Shown: in pieces, positions 18,556 through 30,708 of the stretch
Layout: each line of letters begins with the position of its first letter
Numbering within the stretch: the stretch's first letter is position 1
NCBI GenBank assembly: GCA_002729495.1
Contig: PBYE01000075.1
Span: 1-41,316, forward strand
Reading direction: 5' to 3'
From: Chromatiales bacterium
GTDB lineage: Bacteria > Pseudomonadota > Gammaproteobacteria > Steroidobacterales > GCA-2729495
Length of the DNA: 41,316 nucleotides
Program-made: the position numbers and the translations under genes
Notes under the pieces: model-generated
Databases searched by the model: none
What the model was told of the DNA's origin: nothing
What the model saw: only the letters and a program-made list of their open reading frames with translations

Positions 18556-18565
18556 CGCCTGCGCA

Positions 18566-18594
18566 TTGTGGCTGGGCAGGCTATCTGGTAATTT
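18566..18594 (+). promoter_or_regulatory. Candidate sigma-70 promoter upstream of pyrG
   Basis: TTGTGG (18566-18571) and TAATTT (18589-18594) are separated by exactly 17 bases in the 206-bp tilS-pyrG gap. A 6-bp inverted repeat (GCCTGC at 18557-18562 with GCAGGC at 18576-18581) overlaps it. The match is moderate and could be chance. A long leader of about 160 bases would precede the pyrG ATG. Confidence 0.25.
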
Positions 18595-18731
18595 GCAACA
18601 CCAACCTGGGTATACGTTTTGGGTGTTCCTTTGGCCGGAGCGCGCTTTTTCCCCGGGCCCCGTAGCAGGTGGTTCAGGAGTTAAGTGCCTCCGGCTTGTG
18701 TATTTGTAGGCCCGCCAGCGTTAAATCATGA

Positions 18732-20414
<1,683 letters not shown>

Positions 20415-20420
20415 GCCGGC

Positions 20421-21242
20421 ATGAAACTACTGGATTTCAATGTAGGTGCGGATCAGCCTTTCTTCCTGATCGCCGGTCCCTGTGTAATAGAGAGTGAAGG
20501 GCTGGCACTCGAGACCGCCGGTTTTCTCAAGGAGTTGACTGCAAAACTCGGGGTTCCGTTTATTTACAAGTCATCTTTCGACAAGGCGAACCGTTCGTCT
20601 GCAGCAAGCTATCGTGGCCCGGGCCTGGAAGAGGGCCTGCGAATTCTGGCCGAAGTAAAAAGCCAGGTCGGTGTGCCGGTTTTGACTGACATTCATGAAG
20701 ACACGCCGCTGGACGAAGTTGCTGAAGTGGTTGATGTGCTGCAGACGCCGGCATTTTTGTGCCGACAAACTAATTTCATCGTTAATGTGGCGAGCCTGGG
20801 TAAGCCGGTCAATATAAAAAAGGGCCAGTTTTTATCCCCGTGGGAAATGACAAATGTGGCCGACAAGGCGCGCTCGACGGGAAACCAGCAGATCATGGTC
20901 TGCGAACGCGGCACTTCCTTTGGTTACAACAACCTGGTCTCCGATATGCGCTCGCTCGCGATCATGCGGGCGACGAATTGCCCGGTGGTGTTTGACGCTA
21001 CCCATTCGGTGCAGCTGCCCGGCCAGCAGGGCAACGCATCCGGCGGGCAACGAGAGTTCATCCCGGTACTTGCCCGAGCCGCAATCGCGGCCGGTGTCGC
21101 CGGCGTATTCATGGAAACCCATCCGGATCCGGATAAAGCACTGAGTGACGGCCCGAACGCTTGGCCGATGAGTGAGCTTGAACCTTTGCTTGCAATTATG
21201 CAGAGTATAGATTCAGTAGTAAAAAGTCATAAATATCAATAG
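20421..21242 (+). CDS. kdsA: 3-deoxy-8-phosphooctulonate synthase (Kdo-8-phosphate synthase)
   Basis: KdsA condenses phosphoenolpyruvate with arabinose 5-phosphate to give Kdo-8-phosphate for the LPS inner core. The 273-residue TIM-barrel protein shows [41 protein letters not shown] and the C-terminal [17 protein letters not shown] block. The Asn in FDKAN is present; I did not settle whether the enzyme is metal-dependent. It lies between pyrG and eno as in Pseudomonas. A 7-bp AT-rich inverted repeat (TAGGAAA at 21240-21246, TTTCCTA at 21253-21259) overlaps its stop codon. Confidence 0.97.
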   Translation: MKLLDFNVGADQPFFLIAGPCVIESEGLALETAGFLKELTAKLGVPFIYKSSFDKANRSSAASYRGPGLEEGLRILAEVKSQVGVPVLTDIHEDTPLDEVAEVVDVLQTPAFLCRQTNFIVNVASLGKPVNIKKGQFLSPWEMTNVADKARSTGNQQIMVCERGTSFGYNNLVSDMRSLAIMRATNCPVVFDATHSVQLPGQQGNASGGQREFIPVLARAAIAAGVAGVFMETHPDPDKALSDGPNAWPMSELEPLLAIMQSIDSVVKSHKYQ

Positions 21243-21249
21243 GAAATAA

Positions 21250-22891
<1,642 letters not shown>

Positions 22892-22947
22892 CAATTTGTC
22901 GTTACGCAATCACTTAATCGCCTGAAGCCATTTCGGCGCTTGCCCTA

Positions 22948-24012
22948 ATGACAATCTCTTCCAAAGAGCGCACAGCGCTCGAAAGCTGCGCTGACCTGCC
23001 GGCTTTACCGCGTGCATATGGCCGTCCCTGCGGTAGTGGAGTTATACGCAGCTTGCCGGGGGATTTTCGCGTCACGGAGTTTAGCGGTATCGAGCCTGCC
23101 GGGACGGGCGAGCACCTGTGGATACGAGTACGCAAGACCGGGCAGAACACCCGGTGGGTCGCCCGTGCTTTAGCTGAATATCTTGATCTGCCCTATAAAG
23201 CCGTCAGCTTTGCAGGGATGAAAGACCGGCACGCCGTTACCGAACAGTGGCTGAGTGCTCATATGCCGGGTAAACCGGACCCCGACATGGGCGCTCACGG
23301 TATAGATGGTGTTGAGGTGCTGGAAAGCGCCCGGCATAACCACAAGCTCCGGCCCGGGCAGCTTAGTTACAACCGTTTCAGGATCGTGCTGCGAAATTGC
23401 GAGGTGCCGGATCTGGCTGTCCTGGAAAAACGTGTAGCGTGTATCGCGGAGCATGGCATACCGAACTATTTTGGTGCACAGCGTTTTGGCCGTCAGGGTG
23501 CGAACCTGTTAATGGCCCGCGACATTGAGGGCTTCCGAAGTCTCGGCAGGGAAGGCAGGGGGTTTTTCCTGTCGTCGGTTCGTGGCGCACTGTTTAACGG
23601 TTTCCTTGCAGAGAGAATCAATGACGGTTGCTGGAATACATTTATTAAAGGAGAGGTAGAGCTTTCCGACCGTCCCCGGGGAGCAGCCGAGGGCGATCAA
23701 ACTGTGTTCCGGTCGACTCGCCAGCCCAATGGGCTGCTGTGGGGTAAGGGCAATAATGCGGCCCTTGCTGCCGCGCTCGAGCGCGAGAACCGCTTCTTTG
23801 CCGCTTTCCCCGGCACCACCGCGTTGCTCGAGGCAGCCGGTTCACGTTTATCTCGCCGCGTATTGCGCGCACAGGTTGCCGAATTGAGGTTTGAACAGCA
23901 TGATGACGGCGTTGAACTGGAATTCGCGCTCGGTCCCGGGGTATTTGCTACCGTTGTATTGCGCGAATTGTTCGAATTCGATGATCGGACACAGGGCAAG
24001 AAGCCGGAGTGA
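22948..24012 (+). CDS. truD: tRNA pseudouridine(13) synthase
   Basis: TruD isomerises U13 of some tRNAs. The 354-residue product matches E. coli (349). The catalytic Asp lies in SFAGMKDRHAVTEQW (about residue 92), with NYFGAQRFGRQGANL and the TRUD insertion domain further on (GLLWGKG), ending with FALGPGVFATVVLRELFEF. It begins with ATG at 22948. The usual truD neighbours ispD and ispF upstream are missing, and surE downstream is separated by two extra genes. Confidence 0.96.
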   Translation: MTISSKERTALESCADLPALPRAYGRPCGSGVIRSLPGDFRVTEFSGIEPAGTGEHLWIRVRKTGQNTRWVARALAEYLDLPYKAVSFAGMKDRHAVTEQWLSAHMPGKPDPDMGAHGIDGVEVLESARHNHKLRPGQLSYNRFRIVLRNCEVPDLAVLEKRVACIAEHGIPNYFGAQRFGRQGANLLMARDIEGFRSLGREGRGFFLSSVRGALFNGFLAERINDGCWNTFIKGEVELSDRPRGAAEGDQTVFRSTRQPNGLLWGKGNNAALAAALERENRFFAAFPGTTALLEAAGSRLSRRVLRAQVAELRFEQHDDGVELEFALGPGVFATVVLRELFEFDDRTQGKKPE

Positions 24013-24027
24013 CGGGGGCGCGACACC

Positions 24028-24780
24028 ATGCTTGATGTAAAAGAACACGAAAACGTTATCGAGATATCGATGCAACGGCCGCCGGTTAATGCGATGAACC
24101 AGGAATTTGTCGACGCAATAGCCGACAGCATCAATCATTACGTCAGGGAAGGGGCCGATGCGCTGATCCTGTCGGGAAGGGAAGGGCTGTTCAGTGCCGG
24201 GATTGACGTTCCGGAGCTGCTGGAACTGGATCACGACGACGTCAACGAGTTCTGGACGCGGTTTTTTGTGTTGATGAATACCGTTGCGGGTTGTCAGGTA
24301 CCGGTCGTCGCTGCAATAACCGGGCATTCCCCGGCCGGCGGCGCCGTGCTCGCGTTGCACTGCGATTATCGGGTCGCAACCCGCGGCAAGTTCAACATCG
24401 GGATGAACGAGGTACAGGTGGGGCTGCCGGTGCCGCGCAATCTCATTGCTGCGCTCGAGTATGTAGTGGGCAACCGCCAGGCAGCCCTGCTGTCGTCATC
24501 CGGCGCCCTTATTCGCCCGGACAAGGCTCTGGAGATTGGTCTCGTTGACGAACTGGCCGATCCCGGGGAAGTCGTCACCTGTGCGCTGGGGTGGCTGAAG
24601 GAGATGCTCGCGCTGCCGCCGATAGCGATGAACAAGACCCGGTTGGCGGCTAAATCGGCCTTGCTTGAGCGTGCAGCGGAGAACACAGCCTATGCGCGCG
24701 TGGCAACGGACCACTGGTTCAGCGATGAAACGCAGACCACGATGAAGCAACTGGTCGCAAGCCTGTCCAAGAAAAGCTAG
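24028..24780 (+). CDS. Enoyl-CoA hydratase/isomerase family protein (possible delta3,delta2-enoyl-CoA isomerase)
   Basis: The 250-residue protein is a crotonase-fold acyl-CoA enzyme. GLFSAGIDVPEL (from residue 53) and GHSPAGG (99-105) give the two oxyanion-hole segments. A Glu at residue 128 in IGMNEVQVGLPVP sits where mitochondrial-type enoyl-CoA isomerases carry their catalytic acid, and the hydratase-type first Glu is not evident at residues 105-112 (AVLALHCD). Delta3,delta2-enoyl-CoA isomerase is therefore the better guess, used in oxidation of unsaturated fatty acids, though the substrate is not proven. It starts 15 bases after truD and shares the bases CTAG at its stop with the convergent Smr gene. 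Confidence 0.85.
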   Translation: MLDVKEHENVIEISMQRPPVNAMNQEFVDAIADSINHYVREGADALILSGREGLFSAGIDVPELLELDHDDVNEFWTRFFVLMNTVAGCQVPVVAAITGHSPAGGAVLALHCDYRVATRGKFNIGMNEVQVGLPVPRNLIAALEYVVGNRQAALLSSSGALIRPDKALEIGLVDELADPGEVVTCALGWLKEMLALPPIAMNKTRLAAKSALLERAAENTAYARVATDHWFSDETQTTMKQLVASLSKKS

Positions 24781-25313
24781 GTTGTTTTAAGCAGTACGTT
24801 TACTGCTCCGGTGCCGCCGTCGGACTGCCGGGCTGAACAAAATGCACGGACCTCGGCATGGGCCCGCAAATAATCGTTTACCAGTGCTTTCAGTACCGGG
24901 CCACGTGAACCCGACCGCAGCCCCTTGCCGTGCACGATACGCACGCATTCGAGGTTTCGGGCTATACACTCAGTAACAAATTCGTCGAGGATGCTTTTGG
25001 CCTCCGCACCGGTCAGGCCGTGCAGATCGAGCTCTTCGCGGATGCGCAGCTTGCCGCGGCGAAGATCGCGCAGCATGCTGCGCTTCAGGGAGCCCCTCAC
25101 GAAGGAAAGTTCTTCACCGGCTTCGATGCTCTCCGTAGCAGGGGTGTCATCAGGTGTGTTACGTGCACCCGGTCGCACGGCAGCCCGCGAGCCAGCTTTC
25201 CTGCTTTGGAGCGGGTGACGGTCTGGTGAATTCAAAGGCCGGACATCGCCGGCCGCTTTCCGGAATAGCGCGCCGTCGTCCGAATTGTTATGTTTGCTCT
25301 CTTTTTTGCCCAT
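24777..25313 (-). CDS. Smr domain protein (SmrA/YdaL-like)
   Basis: The 178-residue protein has a charged, probably disordered N-terminus (about 1-65) and a C-terminal Smr domain: ELDLHGLT (94-101), the glycine-rich VRIVHGKGLRSG (124-135) and GGTGAVNVLL (166-175). Smr domains bind nucleic acids, and some, such as E. coli SmrA, nick DNA or RNA; the LDLHGLT motif is kept. The true substrate is unknown. It is divergent from surE, with only ten bases between their starts, so its promoter must overlap surE or the intergenic bases. Its TAG stop overlaps that of the upstream crotonase. Confidence 0.9.
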   Translation of the reverse strand: MGKKESKHNNSDDGALFRKAAGDVRPLNSPDRHPLQSRKAGSRAAVRPGARNTPDDTPATESIEAGEELSFVRGSLKRSMLRDLRRGKLRIREELDLHGLTGAEAKSILDEFVTECIARNLECVRIVHGKGLRSGSRGPVLKALVNDYLRAHAEVRAFCSARQSDGGTGAVNVLLKTT

Positions 25314-25323
25314 TTGAACCCGA

Positions 25324-26067
25324 ATGATAATCCTGCTTAGTAACGATGACGGCTATCATGCTGACGGTCTGGCGGCGCTTGCAGCCGCCACCAGCGAGTT
25401 CGCCGATATCATTATCGTTGCGCCCGACCGGAACCAGAGCGGTGCGAGCCATTCTCTCACACTAGATGCGCCGCTAAGGGCGGAGCAAATCAGTGAGAAA
25501 TCTTATTACGTTAACGGCACCCCCACCGACTGCGTGCACCTGGCCATTACCGGCTTGCTGGATGTGGAACCGGACATGGTTATTGCCGGAATAAACCACG
25601 GCTCCAATCTCGGCGATGACGTGCTGTATTCCGGGACCGTCGCGGCGGCGATAGAAGGGAGATTTCTCGGCCTGCCGGCCATTGCGGTTTCGTTATGCGC
25701 GGAGGACCCGGATCATTTTGCGACGGCCGCCAAAGCTGTCTGCAAACTCCTGGGAAGGCTGACGTTGAAGCCCTTATCTACCGACACCATCCTGAACGTC
25801 AATGTGCCCGATTTGCCCTGGGAAGAAGTGAAAGGCTTTGCCGCGACCCGGCTCGGTTTTCGACATCGCTCGGAGTCCGTCGTAAAAACCACTGACCCGA
25901 AGGGGCAGCCAATATATTGGGTCGGGCCGGCTGGCCACGGACAGGATGCCGGTACGGGGACCGATTTCCACGCTGTCGAACAGGGCTTCGTTTCGGTGAC
26001 CCCGCTGCAGATCGACCTTACCCGCCACGAGTCGATGGCGGACCTCGAAGAATGGGTGCACTTTTGA
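25324..26067 (+). CDS. surE: 5'/3'-nucleotidase SurE
   Basis: SurE is a metal-dependent nucleoside monophosphatase and exopolyphosphatase linked to stationary-phase survival. The 247-residue product carries the metal ligands in [13 protein letters not shown] (Asp8, Asp9), the QSGASHSLT loop, [11 protein letters not shown], and [21 protein letters not shown]. Its last bases overlap the earliest possible ATG of pcm (26052). The surE-pcm pair is conserved across Proteobacteria. Confidence 0.97.
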   Translation: MIILLSNDDGYHADGLAALAAATSEFADIIIVAPDRNQSGASHSLTLDAPLRAEQISEKSYYVNGTPTDCVHLAITGLLDVEPDMVIAGINHGSNLGDDVLYSGTVAAAIEGRFLGLPAIAVSLCAEDPDHFATAAKAVCKLLGRLTLKPLSTDTILNVNVPDLPWEEVKGFAATRLGFRHRSESVVKTTDPKGQPIYWVGPAGHGQDAGTGTDFHAVEQGFVSVTPLQIDLTRHESMADLEEWVHF

Positions 26068-26099
26068 CGGGCGGCCAGGAAAATATACGGGGGATCGGG

Positions 26100-26762
26100 A
26101 TGACCTCCGCACGCACCCGCGACCGTTTGGCCGAAAGGCTGCGGCAGGAGGGAATCCACGAGGAGAAAATTCTCGAGCGTATCCGCAATGTTCCCCGCCA
26201 CCTGTTCGTCGACGAAGCGCTCTCCAGTCGCGCCTACGAAGACTCCGCCCTGCCCATAGGGCAGGGTCAGACCATCTCTCAACCCTACGTAGTTGCGCTG
26301 ATGACCCAGGCCCTGCTCGAGGACGAGAATGGCCTGCGAAAATTATCGAAGGTGCTGGAGATAGGCACCGGTTGCGGCTACCAGACCGCGGTCCTCGCTC
26401 CGTTCGTGCGCCAACTGTATACGATCGAAAGGGTAGCTCCGTTGCTCAGCGACACACGGGACAGGTTGCGGTCGCTCGGCATCGGCAATGTCCGGTTTAG
26501 GCATGACGATGGTTTCCGCGGCTGGCCGGGCCAGGCACCTTTTGACAGCATCATAGTGACTGCAGCGCCGGCCAATATACCGGAGAAGCTCCTGGAGCAA
26601 CTGGGCCCCGGGGGGCGTTTGGTAGTTCCGGTAGGCCCGACCGGCGGTATCCAGCGCCTTTACAGGATTACACGAACTTCATCCGGCTTTAACAAGGAAA
26701 AACTCGGTAGTGTCTCCTTTGTGCCGATGCTGGAGGGCAAGGAGAAAGGGCAGGGCAGATGA
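26100..26762 (+). CDS. pcm: Protein-L-isoaspartate O-methyltransferase
   Basis: Pcm repairs isoaspartyl residues in aged proteins using S-adenosylmethionine. From the ATG at 26100 the product is 220 residues and begins MTSARTRDRLAERL, as in Pseudomonas Pcm; GGGGGA lies just upstream. An in-frame ATG at 26052, overlapping surE, is less likely. Motifs: VPRHLFVDEAL, ALPIGQGQTISQPY (active site), SAM-binding VLEIGTGCGYQTAVLA, and LGPGGRLVVPVG. The stop overlaps the yqaA start as ATGA. Confidence 0.96.
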   Translation: MTSARTRDRLAERLRQEGIHEEKILERIRNVPRHLFVDEALSSRAYEDSALPIGQGQTISQPYVVALMTQALLEDENGLRKLSKVLEIGTGCGYQTAVLAPFVRQLYTIERVAPLLSDTRDRLRSLGIGNVRFRHDDGFRGWPGQAPFDSIIVTAAPANIPEKLLEQLGPGGRLVVPVGPTGGIQRLYRITRTSSGFNKEKLGSVSFVPMLEGKEKGQGR

Positions 26763-27337
26763 ATTTATTTTCACGTTTATTTGAACTGGTACTCCGGTGG
26801 TCACGGCATCCGAAAGCGCCCTGGTATCTGGGTGGGTTGAGTTTCGCCGAGTCATCATTTTTTCCCATCCCACCGGACGTCATGCTTATGCCTATGGTTG
26901 TGGCACAGCCGGATAAGGCCTGGCGTTTCGCAACCATAACGACGGTAACGTCCGTCCTCGGCGGGCTGGCCGGCTTCCTGATCGGCATGCTGGCGATTGA
27001 CGCGATTATGCCGCTTCTTCAGGAGCTCGGTTACTGGGATGCCTACGAACGTTCCCAGTTATGGTTTAAGGAGTGGGGTTTCTGGGCGGTGCTGGCCGCC
27101 GGATTTTCGCCCATCCCCTACAAAATATTTACGATCGCCGCGGGTGCGATGGGAATGCCGGTTATACCGTTCTTTTTCGCGTCCCTGGCAGGGCGCGCAT
27201 CGCGCTTCTATCTGGTTGCCGGGCTGCTTTCCTGGGGCGGGCCCAGGGTTGAGGTGACTTTGCGTCGGTACGTAGACGCTGTCGGTTGGATGGTTGTAGT
27301 ACTGATTATTGTTGGCTATTTCGTCGTACGCAGTTGA
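26759..27337 (+). CDS. YqaA family membrane protein (DedA/VTT-like)
   Basis: The 192-residue protein has several hydrophobic helices and the pattern FAESSFFPIPPDVMLMPMV near residues 30-48, followed by a Gly-rich LGGLAGFLIG segment and AAGFSPIPYKIFTIAAGAMG. These are hallmarks of the YqaA branch of the DedA (SNARE-associated/VTT) superfamily, some members of which are lipid flippases or transporters. The exact substrate is unknown. It is coupled to pcm (ATGA overlap). In Pseudomonas and Xanthomonas the same gene is followed by nlpD-rpoS, which are missing here. Confidence 0.9.
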   Translation: MNLFSRLFELVLRWSRHPKAPWYLGGLSFAESSFFPIPPDVMLMPMVVAQPDKAWRFATITTVTSVLGGLAGFLIGMLAIDAIMPLLQELGYWDAYERSQLWFKEWGFWAVLAAGFSPIPYKIFTIAAGAMGMPVIPFFFASLAGRASRFYLVAGLLSWGGPRVEVTLRRYVDAVGWMVVVLIIVGYFVVRS

Positions 27338-27383
27338 GAGGTCTTCCAGTCGATCCGTTGCGCTATCTCCCGCGCAGGTGAGT

Positions 27384-27752
27384 TCAGTTGACCAGGAGAG
27401 CCGCAACCGCGGCCCGGTGCTCGCTGATCAGCACGTTGAATGTCCTGCAGGCCGCGTGGGTTTCCATGACCTCGATCGCAACCCCCCTTCGCATGATTTC
27501 CGTCAGTACGGAAATGTCCGGGAAATGCTGATTGATACCTGTACCAAACAGAATAATATCGGGGTTGAGCTCAAGGGCGGGACTAAAGTCCTCCAGGCTG
27601 ATTTTTGCTATAGCGGGCGGGTTCCAGTCCGCGATAACCTGGTCGCGTGAGATGATCGCGTCAGTTCCGATTATTTTATCGCGCAGGCGAATCTCGCCCG
27701 GAGAGTAAGAGCGTATAACATTCCCATCGGCGGAATCGGCAGTGAATTTCAT
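27384..27752 (-). CDS. Mth938-like domain protein (DUF498/NDUFAF3 family)
   Basis: The 122-residue product fits the small Mth938/Xcc1710-like family: N-terminal FTADSADGNVIRSYSPGEI, then PDIILFGTG about residues 69-77, and a C-terminal region VAIEVMETHAACRTFNVLIS. Human NDUFAF3 of this family is a complex I assembly factor; the role of bacterial members is not established. It is divergent from recJ with 46 bases between starts, and convergent with yqaA. Confidence 0.88.
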   Translation of the reverse strand: MKFTADSADGNVIRSYSPGEIRLRDKIIGTDAIISRDQVIADWNPPAIAKISLEDFSPALELNPDIILFGTGINQHFPDISVLTEIMRRGVAIEVMETHAACRTFNVLISEHRAAVAALLVN

Positions 27753-27798
27753 GTTATTTCATGCTGAAGACTAAAGACTTAATTGAGCAAGTAATTGT

Positions 27799-29541
27799 AT
27801 GACACAAGTATCGGCCAAACTGATTGAGCGGCGTAAAGTTTCTGCCGGGTTGCTCGATAGTCTTCCGGATGATTTGCATCCCGTTTTGCGGCGGGTGTAT
27901 GCCGCCCGCGAGGTCGACCCGGGCGCGCTGGACACGTCGCTGGCCGCGATGATCCCCGTCAGCCGGCTCGACGGCTGTAAAGCTGCTGCTGACAGACTGG
28001 CGCTGGCGAGAGAAGCTGGACAACGCGTACTCGTGCTGGGCGATTTCGATGCAGATGGCGCGACCGCGACGTCACTGGTTATTACTTGTCTGCGTGCCTT
28101 CGGTTTCAAAGACCCGGTTTACCTGGTTCCCGACCGGTTTCGCTTCGGCTACGGGCTGTCACCCGCCCTGGTGGTCGAGGCCGCTGAACTGGCCCCCGAT
28201 ATCATTCTTACGGTTGATAACGGGATTAGCAGCAATGCGGGCGTGGCCGCGGCAAATGAGCGGGGTATCGATGTAATCGTGACCGATCATCATCTGCCCG
28301 GCGAGACGTTGCCGGAAGCGTGTGTCATCGTGAACCCGAACGTACCGGATAACACCTTTCCAAGTAAAAATCTGGCTGGCGTAGGTGTGGCTTTTTATGT
28401 CATGGCCGCGCTGGGCCAGCGACTGGCTGCCGAGGACTGCCTCGATGCCGGGACAGCCCGTTCGATCGTTGCAGATTGCCTTGATCTTGTCGCGCTTGGA
28501 ACGGTGGCTGACCTGGTTCCGCTGGATCAGAACAACCGGATTCTCATATCTCAGGGCCTCGGGCGGATACGTGCCGGGCGGGCCCGCCCGGGTTTGCAGG
28601 CACTGTTCGCGGCTGCCGATCGAAGCTGCAGCGACGCCGCGGCCGGCGACCTCGGTTTTGCAATAGCGCCGCGCCTGAATGCTGCAGGCCGGCTGACCGA
28701 CATGATGCTGGGCATCGATTGTTTATTGTCGGATAGTTTTCCGGATGCACGTAAGCGAGCCGCCCATTTGTCCGACCTTAACGTCGAGCGACGTGAACTG
28801 CAGGCTGCGATGCAGGCGGAGGCCGAACAAATACTGTGCGGCCTTGAAAATCAGCAGGCGGGACCGGGAGACAGTGCCGTTTGTCTTTACGATGCAGGCT
28901 GGCACCAGGGAATTGTCGGCCTGGTTGCGACACGAATTCGCGAGCAACTGGGGCGGCCGGTTATAGCCTTTGCACCGGGCGAGAACGATAAAATGCTGAA
29001 AGGATCGGGCCGGTCGGTCCAGGGGGTTCATCTTCGCGATGTCCTGGCGGGTATTGATGCTCGCTACCCCGAATTACTCGGGCGCTATGGCGGGCACGCG
29101 ATGGCGGCAGGCCTGAGCCTGGATGCGGACAAACTGAAGCCTTTCAGGCAGGCATTTATCGAAGAAGTTGACCTTTATGCAGATCGTATCGAGGAATCGG
29201 ACCGGTTGCTCAGTGACGGTGCGTTGGAGGCCGCTGATCTCAACCTCGGGCTTGCAGAGACACTAAGGTTTTCCGGGCCATGGGGGCAGGGGTTTCCCGA
29301 GCCTGTGTTCGACGGCAGGTTTCAGCTCATTTCTCAACGCGTGGTCGGCAAGCGACACCTCAAACTAAAACTGAAGCCCGCAAACAGCAGTGCGACTGTT
29401 AGTGGAATAGCGTTCAACCAGCCAGAGCTGGATATCCGGTCGGGTGATCCTGAACTTAACGTGGCCTATCGACTTGATGTCAATGAGTTCAGGGGCGTGC
29501 GTGAACATCAATTGCTTGTCGTTCACATTGAATGCGTCTAG
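27799..29541 (+). CDS. recJ: Single-stranded-DNA-specific exonuclease RecJ
   Basis: RecJ is a 5'-3' ssDNA exonuclease acting in RecFOR recombination and mismatch repair. The 580-residue product (E. coli 577) has the DHH-family motifs: LVLGDFDADGATATSLV (motif I), the DNGIS segment, VTDHHLPGE (motif III, DHH) and NPNVPDN, then the DHHA1 domain with GRSVQGVHLRDVL and RYGGHAMAAGLSL, and a C-terminal OB-fold. The start is ATG at 27799. prfB starts 52 bases downstream, a pairing common in gammaproteobacteria. Confidence 0.96.
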   Translation: MTQVSAKLIERRKVSAGLLDSLPDDLHPVLRRVYAAREVDPGALDTSLAAMIPVSRLDGCKAAADRLALAREAGQRVLVLGDFDADGATATSLVITCLRAFGFKDPVYLVPDRFRFGYGLSPALVVEAAELAPDIILTVDNGISSNAGVAAANERGIDVIVTDHHLPGETLPEACVIVNPNVPDNTFPSKNLAGVGVAFYVMAALGQRLAAEDCLDAGTARSIVADCLDLVALGTVADLVPLDQNNRILISQGLGRIRAGRARPGLQALFAAADRSCSDAAAGDLGFAIAPRLNAAGRLTDMMLGIDCLLSDSFPDARKRAAHLSDLNVERRELQAAMQAEAEQILCGLENQQAGPGDSAVCLYDAGWHQGIVGLVATRIREQLGRPVIAFAPGENDKMLKGSGRSVQGVHLRDVLAGIDARYPELLGRYGGHAMAAGLSLDADKLKPFRQAFIEEVDLYADRIEESDRLLSDGALEAADLNLGLAETLRFSGPWGQGFPEPVFDGRFQLISQRVVGKRHLKLKLKPANSSATVSGIAFNQPELDIRSGDPELNVAYRLDVNEFRGVREHQLLVVHIECV

Positions 29542-29593
29542 CATACCGGCCACGTATAAAAGCCGCGCACGCGGCTCCCCCTCTACCAGGCGC

Positions 29594-30689
29594 ATGGAAC
29601 TTAACCAGTTACAGTCCGTTATTGATGACCTTAAAGAGCGTAGCGTCGCTCTAAGGGGGTACCTTTGACTTCGACGACCAACTCGATCGCCTGAATCAGA
29701 TTAAGCAGGACCTGGAAGACCCGGAAGTCTGGAACGATCAGCAAAGAGCAGAATCACTGGGCCGCGAGCGTGCCCGGCTCGAAGCGGTGCTGATACCGCT
29801 GGAGCAGGTCGGCACCGGTATCGTTGACGCGAACGACTTGCTGGCGCTGGCGCTTGAAGAGAAAGACACCGCCACCCAGCAGGAAATTGCGGCTGATTTA
29901 CAGCGCATGCTGGAGCAGGTAGAGAAACTGGAATTCCAGCGCATGTTCAGCGGCCGAGCCGATGCGGCCAACGCCTTTCTGGATATTCAGTCCGGTGCAG
30001 GTGGCACCGAAGCCCAGGACTGGGCCGAGATGCTCCTCAGGATGTACCTGCGCTGGTGCGAGTCGAATGGTTTCGCGGCCGAGTTGATTGAAGCGTCGGC
30101 GGGGGAAGTTGCTGGCATAAAGAGTGCAACCGTGCACGTAAAGGGTGAGTATGCCTACGGCTGGTTAAGGACCGAGTCGGGAGTCCACCGCCTCGTGCGC
30201 AAGTCACCCTTCGATTCCGGGAACCGTCGTCATACCTCCTTCGCAGCAGTTTACGTTTCACCCGAAGTCGACGACGATATAGAAATACAGATCGACCCGG
30301 CAGACCTGCGGGTGGATGTTTACCGGGCCAGCGGGGCCGGCGGACAGCATGTCAACAAAACGGAATCCGCTGTAAGAATTACCCACAATCCCAGCGGGAT
30401 CGTGGTGCAATGCCAGAATGACCGGTCTCAGCATAAAAACCGGGCCACTGCGATGAAGCAGCTCAAGGCGCGCTTGTACGAGTTTGAAGAACAAAAGCGG
30501 CTGGAAGAGGTTAAGGCGGAAGAGGAATCGAAATCGGATGTGGGTTGGGGCAGCCAGATACGTTCCTACGTACTTGACCAGTCGCGAGTTAAAGACGAGA
30601 GGACCGGGGTACAGTCCGGCGATCCTGATTCGATATTGAACGGGAGCCTGAATAAGTTTATAGAGGCAAGTCTCAAGCAGGGGCTGTAA
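29594..30689 (+). CDS. prfB: Peptide chain release factor 2 (programmed +1 frameshift)
   Basis: RF2 reads UAA and UGA stop codons. Translation starts at the ATG 29594 and reads 24 codons to CTT; the in-frame TGA at 29666-29668 is bypassed by a +1 shift, so the coding sequence is 29594-29665 joined to 29667-30689, giving 364 residues (E. coli 365). The anticodon-like SPF motif is in [14 protein letters not shown], and the catalytic GGQ is in [13 protein letters not shown]. Expression is autoregulated: scarce RF2 lets ribosomes pause at UGA and shift. lysS follows 19 bases later, as in E. coli. Confidence 0.98.
29654..29669 (+). promoter_or_regulatory. RF2 programmed +1 frameshift site
   Basis: The order is AGGGGG (29654-29659, an internal Shine-Dalgarno), a three-base spacer TAC, the slippery CTT, TGA, then C. 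It is identical to the well-known E. coli prfB element except that the spacer is TAC instead of TAT. The skipped base is position 29666. Confidence 0.97.
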
Positions 30690-30708
30690 GACCCAGGCAG
30701 GAATCACG

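Noticed and set aside
25917-26099. pcm starting inside surE
   Set aside because: Residues before MTSARTRDRL do not match Pcm proteins, and a purine-rich ribosome site lies just before ATG 26100.
29444-29668. prfB read as a truncated gene ending at TGA 29668
   Set aside because: The TGA lies in the classical RF2 +1 frameshift element and the downstream frame continues the RF2 sequence exactly.
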